From positions 1 through 28,061 of the forward strand of contig JAUCBJ010001870.1 of assembly GCA_032718475.1 (NCBI GenBank): DNA of 28,061 bases, read 5' to 3'. Source of the stretch: Nemertoderma westbladi (Eukaryota; Xenacoelomorpha; Nemertodermatida; Nemertodermatidae). Made by a program: the position numbers and the translations under genes. The notes beneath the pieces were generated by a model. The model was given only the letters and a program-made list of their open reading frames with translations, was not told where the DNA came from and ran no database searches. Positions within the stretch are counted from its first letter, which is position 1. Each line of letters begins with the position of its first letter. Below are positions 26,374-28,061 of the stretch, in pieces.

Positions 26374-27486
26374 TATTCATTATATGGGATTCCTGATGAA
26401 ATTATTGCAGCAATCAGATCAGTATACGATGGTTCGACAACATTTGTGTCTACTGTTGATGGTGACACAGAACCATTTGAAGTGTTGGGGGGCGTCCTCC
26501 AGGGAGACACACTTGCACCATTCTTGTTCATAATTGTGGTTGACTGTGTTCTACGCATGTCCTTAGATCATCATAATGATGATGGGGTGATGAAAACTCC
26601 ACCTACTGGCTCCAGAAGTCGAGGAAATCCTGCCAAGTACCTAACTGATCTAGACTTTGCTGATGACTTAGGAGTACCCTCAGAATCACTAGAGGGAGCC
26701 CAACGGCTCCTCAGCTCATTAGAACATGCTGCTTCTAGTGTTGGTCTTTTTATTAACTCCAGAAAGACCAAAATTTTGACAGTTAACTTTGAAAGTCCTC
26801 AGCAAGTCTCTGATCGGATGAGCATAAGCTCAAAGGATGGTATGCTTGAGCATGTGGACGACTTCTGTTACCTGGGATCATGGATCCGGAACTCAGGTGA
26901 GGACCTTCGAATACGTAAGGGAAAGGCATGGGCAGCCTTGAATAGGCTTTCCAGGATTTGGAAGTCACCGAGAATTAATCGGAAACTTAAGGTCCGATTA
27001 TTTAGAGCAGCAGTAGTTCCAGTACTCCTCTATGGGAGTCCATGCTGGGCTCTAACTGCTGAGGACACCAAATCTCTGGATGGCACATTCACAAGAATGC
27101 TACGCCGGGTTCATTGTGTCAAGTACAATGCACACATCTCCAACCAGACACTATATAACATTGGAGGTGTCTCATTGGTTCCCCCAAGCTTGACACTAGA
27201 ACAAAATCGCCTCCGCTTTGCAGGACATTGCTTTCGCCGTGAGGACCAGCCAGTGCATAATCTTGTACTTTGGCAGCCTCATGGAGTGAATAAGCATGGT
27301 GGACAGCCCATGACTTTCTTGAGACGCATCTTAAAGGACACTGGCCTTAAAGATGCGGATGATCTAGCAAATGTCATGGGTGATAGGGAGTTGTGGCGGT
27401 GCAATTTTGTTGACAAGCCGGCACAGCATTCTTAAAAATGCAGCTGCAATGCAGCATGCCGATCATAGTAGTAGTAGTAGTAGTAG
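26374..27486 (+). mobile_element. Second 5'-truncated non-LTR retrotransposon
   Basis: Plus-strand insertion with RT homology beginning around 26374-26386 and ending in a seven-unit TAG microsatellite (27466-27486). The tail type matches the minus-strand element at 4903-5913, and the two proteins share architecture but differ widely in sequence, so they are different families of one clade. An exact target-site duplication is not evident, so the 5' boundary is approximate. Confidence 0.75.
26386..27435 (+). pseudogene. Non-LTR reverse transcriptase, C-terminal fragment
   Basis: Frame 1 is open from TAA 26356-26358 to TAA 27433-27435. Similarity is recognisable from YGIPDEII (about 26380) onward, slightly further 5' than in the minus-strand copy. 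Motifs: GVLQGDTLAPFLF, LDFADDL (catalytic), GLFINSRKTK, YLGSWIRNSGEDLRIRKGKAW, LLYGSPCWALT, RLRFAGHCFRR and WQPHGVNKHGGQP. The endonuclease and the RT fingers are missing. No stop interrupts the remaining frame and the FADD residues are intact, but it cannot be an active element alone. The stop codon lies 30 nt before the TAG tail. Confidence 0.85.
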
Positions 27487-28061
27487 TTTACCCCTATGCC
27501 CATCAAGGTCTCACATTACTTAATTGACAATCGAGCACAAATATTGGTTGATCAAATAACATACAAATATAACATACAAAATAATGTAATGTAGTACTGA
27601 AACTCACCTTTATAAATCTGCTATATTTTACATTACAGTCTGTTTCTATTTCTTTAGTTACTTTACTCTCGTTTTTTTTTTTTTATTCCTCTAATTCCCT
27701 TTTATCTTGTGTAACATTGAACGATCTTTCGTTTTATGATAAGGTTTGTCAGATATTTTAATTCCACTTATAGCACTTACAACATTTTTAGTTTTAAGAT
27801 AGGCCTATTACTTAATGCAATTATATTAGGTAACGTGTTTTATTACATCAATTTCACTTGTATTTTGTAACAAGTGTTTTAATTTGCTACAATTTTAATT
27901 TTTACAAAAGGCGAATTTTTAACATAAAAAATGATAACACTATTGTATTCTTTATAGTATTATTTTAAATCCAAGTATCATACAGTAGGCCTTCTTGTAC
28001 ATAATCATACACATTAGATTTACTGTAGGTGTATCCCGGTTTTACGACGGTCGTTGTGTGT
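27487..28061. other. AT-rich DNA to the window end
   Basis: No gene, repeat or RNA is recognised, apart from a poly-T run near 27674. Confidence 0.5.

Overview
The window looks like animal nuclear DNA, probably from an invertebrate; I cannot name the species. The evidence is one long RGG-rich exon of the eukaryotic SERBP1/HABP4 family, poly(A)-type signals, AT-rich intergenic DNA with many minisatellites, two truncated non-LTR retrotransposons, and one LTR retrotransposon of the BEL/Pao type. Nothing bacterial is visible.

Layout. 1-1675: 3' part of a SERBP1/HABP4-like RNA-binding protein gene, open from the window edge to TAA. 1676-3438: its 3' end and AT-rich DNA, with a 14-bp inverted repeat that carries AATAAA on both strands. 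3439-4629: 12-bp minisatellite. 4903-5913: 5'-truncated non-LTR element on the minus strand, with a 10-bp target-site duplication and a TAG-repeat tail. 5924-7284: AT-rich DNA. 7290-19540: a 12.25-kb LTR element with TGT...ACA ends and an exact 5-bp target-site duplication (CTGTG). 19546-21291: AT-rich DNA. 21292-22540: 13-bp minisatellite, bracketed with about 220 bp of unique sequence by an 18-bp direct repeat. 23809-25755: 17-bp minisatellite of about 114 units. 26374-27486: a second 5'-truncated non-LTR element, plus strand, also with a TAG tail. 27487-28061: AT-rich DNA.

The LTR element is the core of the window. Its 5' LTR has a CCAAT box, a TATA box and an initiator at standard spacing, followed by a 332-nt leader with no ATG. 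Next comes about 3.3 kb of low-complexity coding sequence ahead of the recognisable Gag: acidic, Arg/Glu coiled coil, Asn-rich, 20-residue repeats, then Arg-rich. It is split by frame changes, several of them at long poly-G tracts. Then follow BEL/Pao Gag (DUF1759-like), CCHC knuckle, aspartic protease and reverse transcriptase to YVDD. There an internal deletion joins the RT directly to the second half of the integrase core, removing RNase H and the integrase N-terminus, so this copy is not autonomous. Downstream of pol lie an array of short foldback motifs and an extra reading frame of about 855 codons, broken once by TGA. It looks like a DEDD-type 3'-5' exonuclease domain followed by a Glu/Arg-rich region and three canonical CCHC zinc knuckles. 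A further small ORF lies before the polypurine tract, which is directly abutted by a perfect 11-bp hairpin.

The exonuclease-plus-zinc-knuckle ORF inside a BEL/Pao-type element is the most unusual content. All functional statements come from reading motifs by eye; no database search was run.
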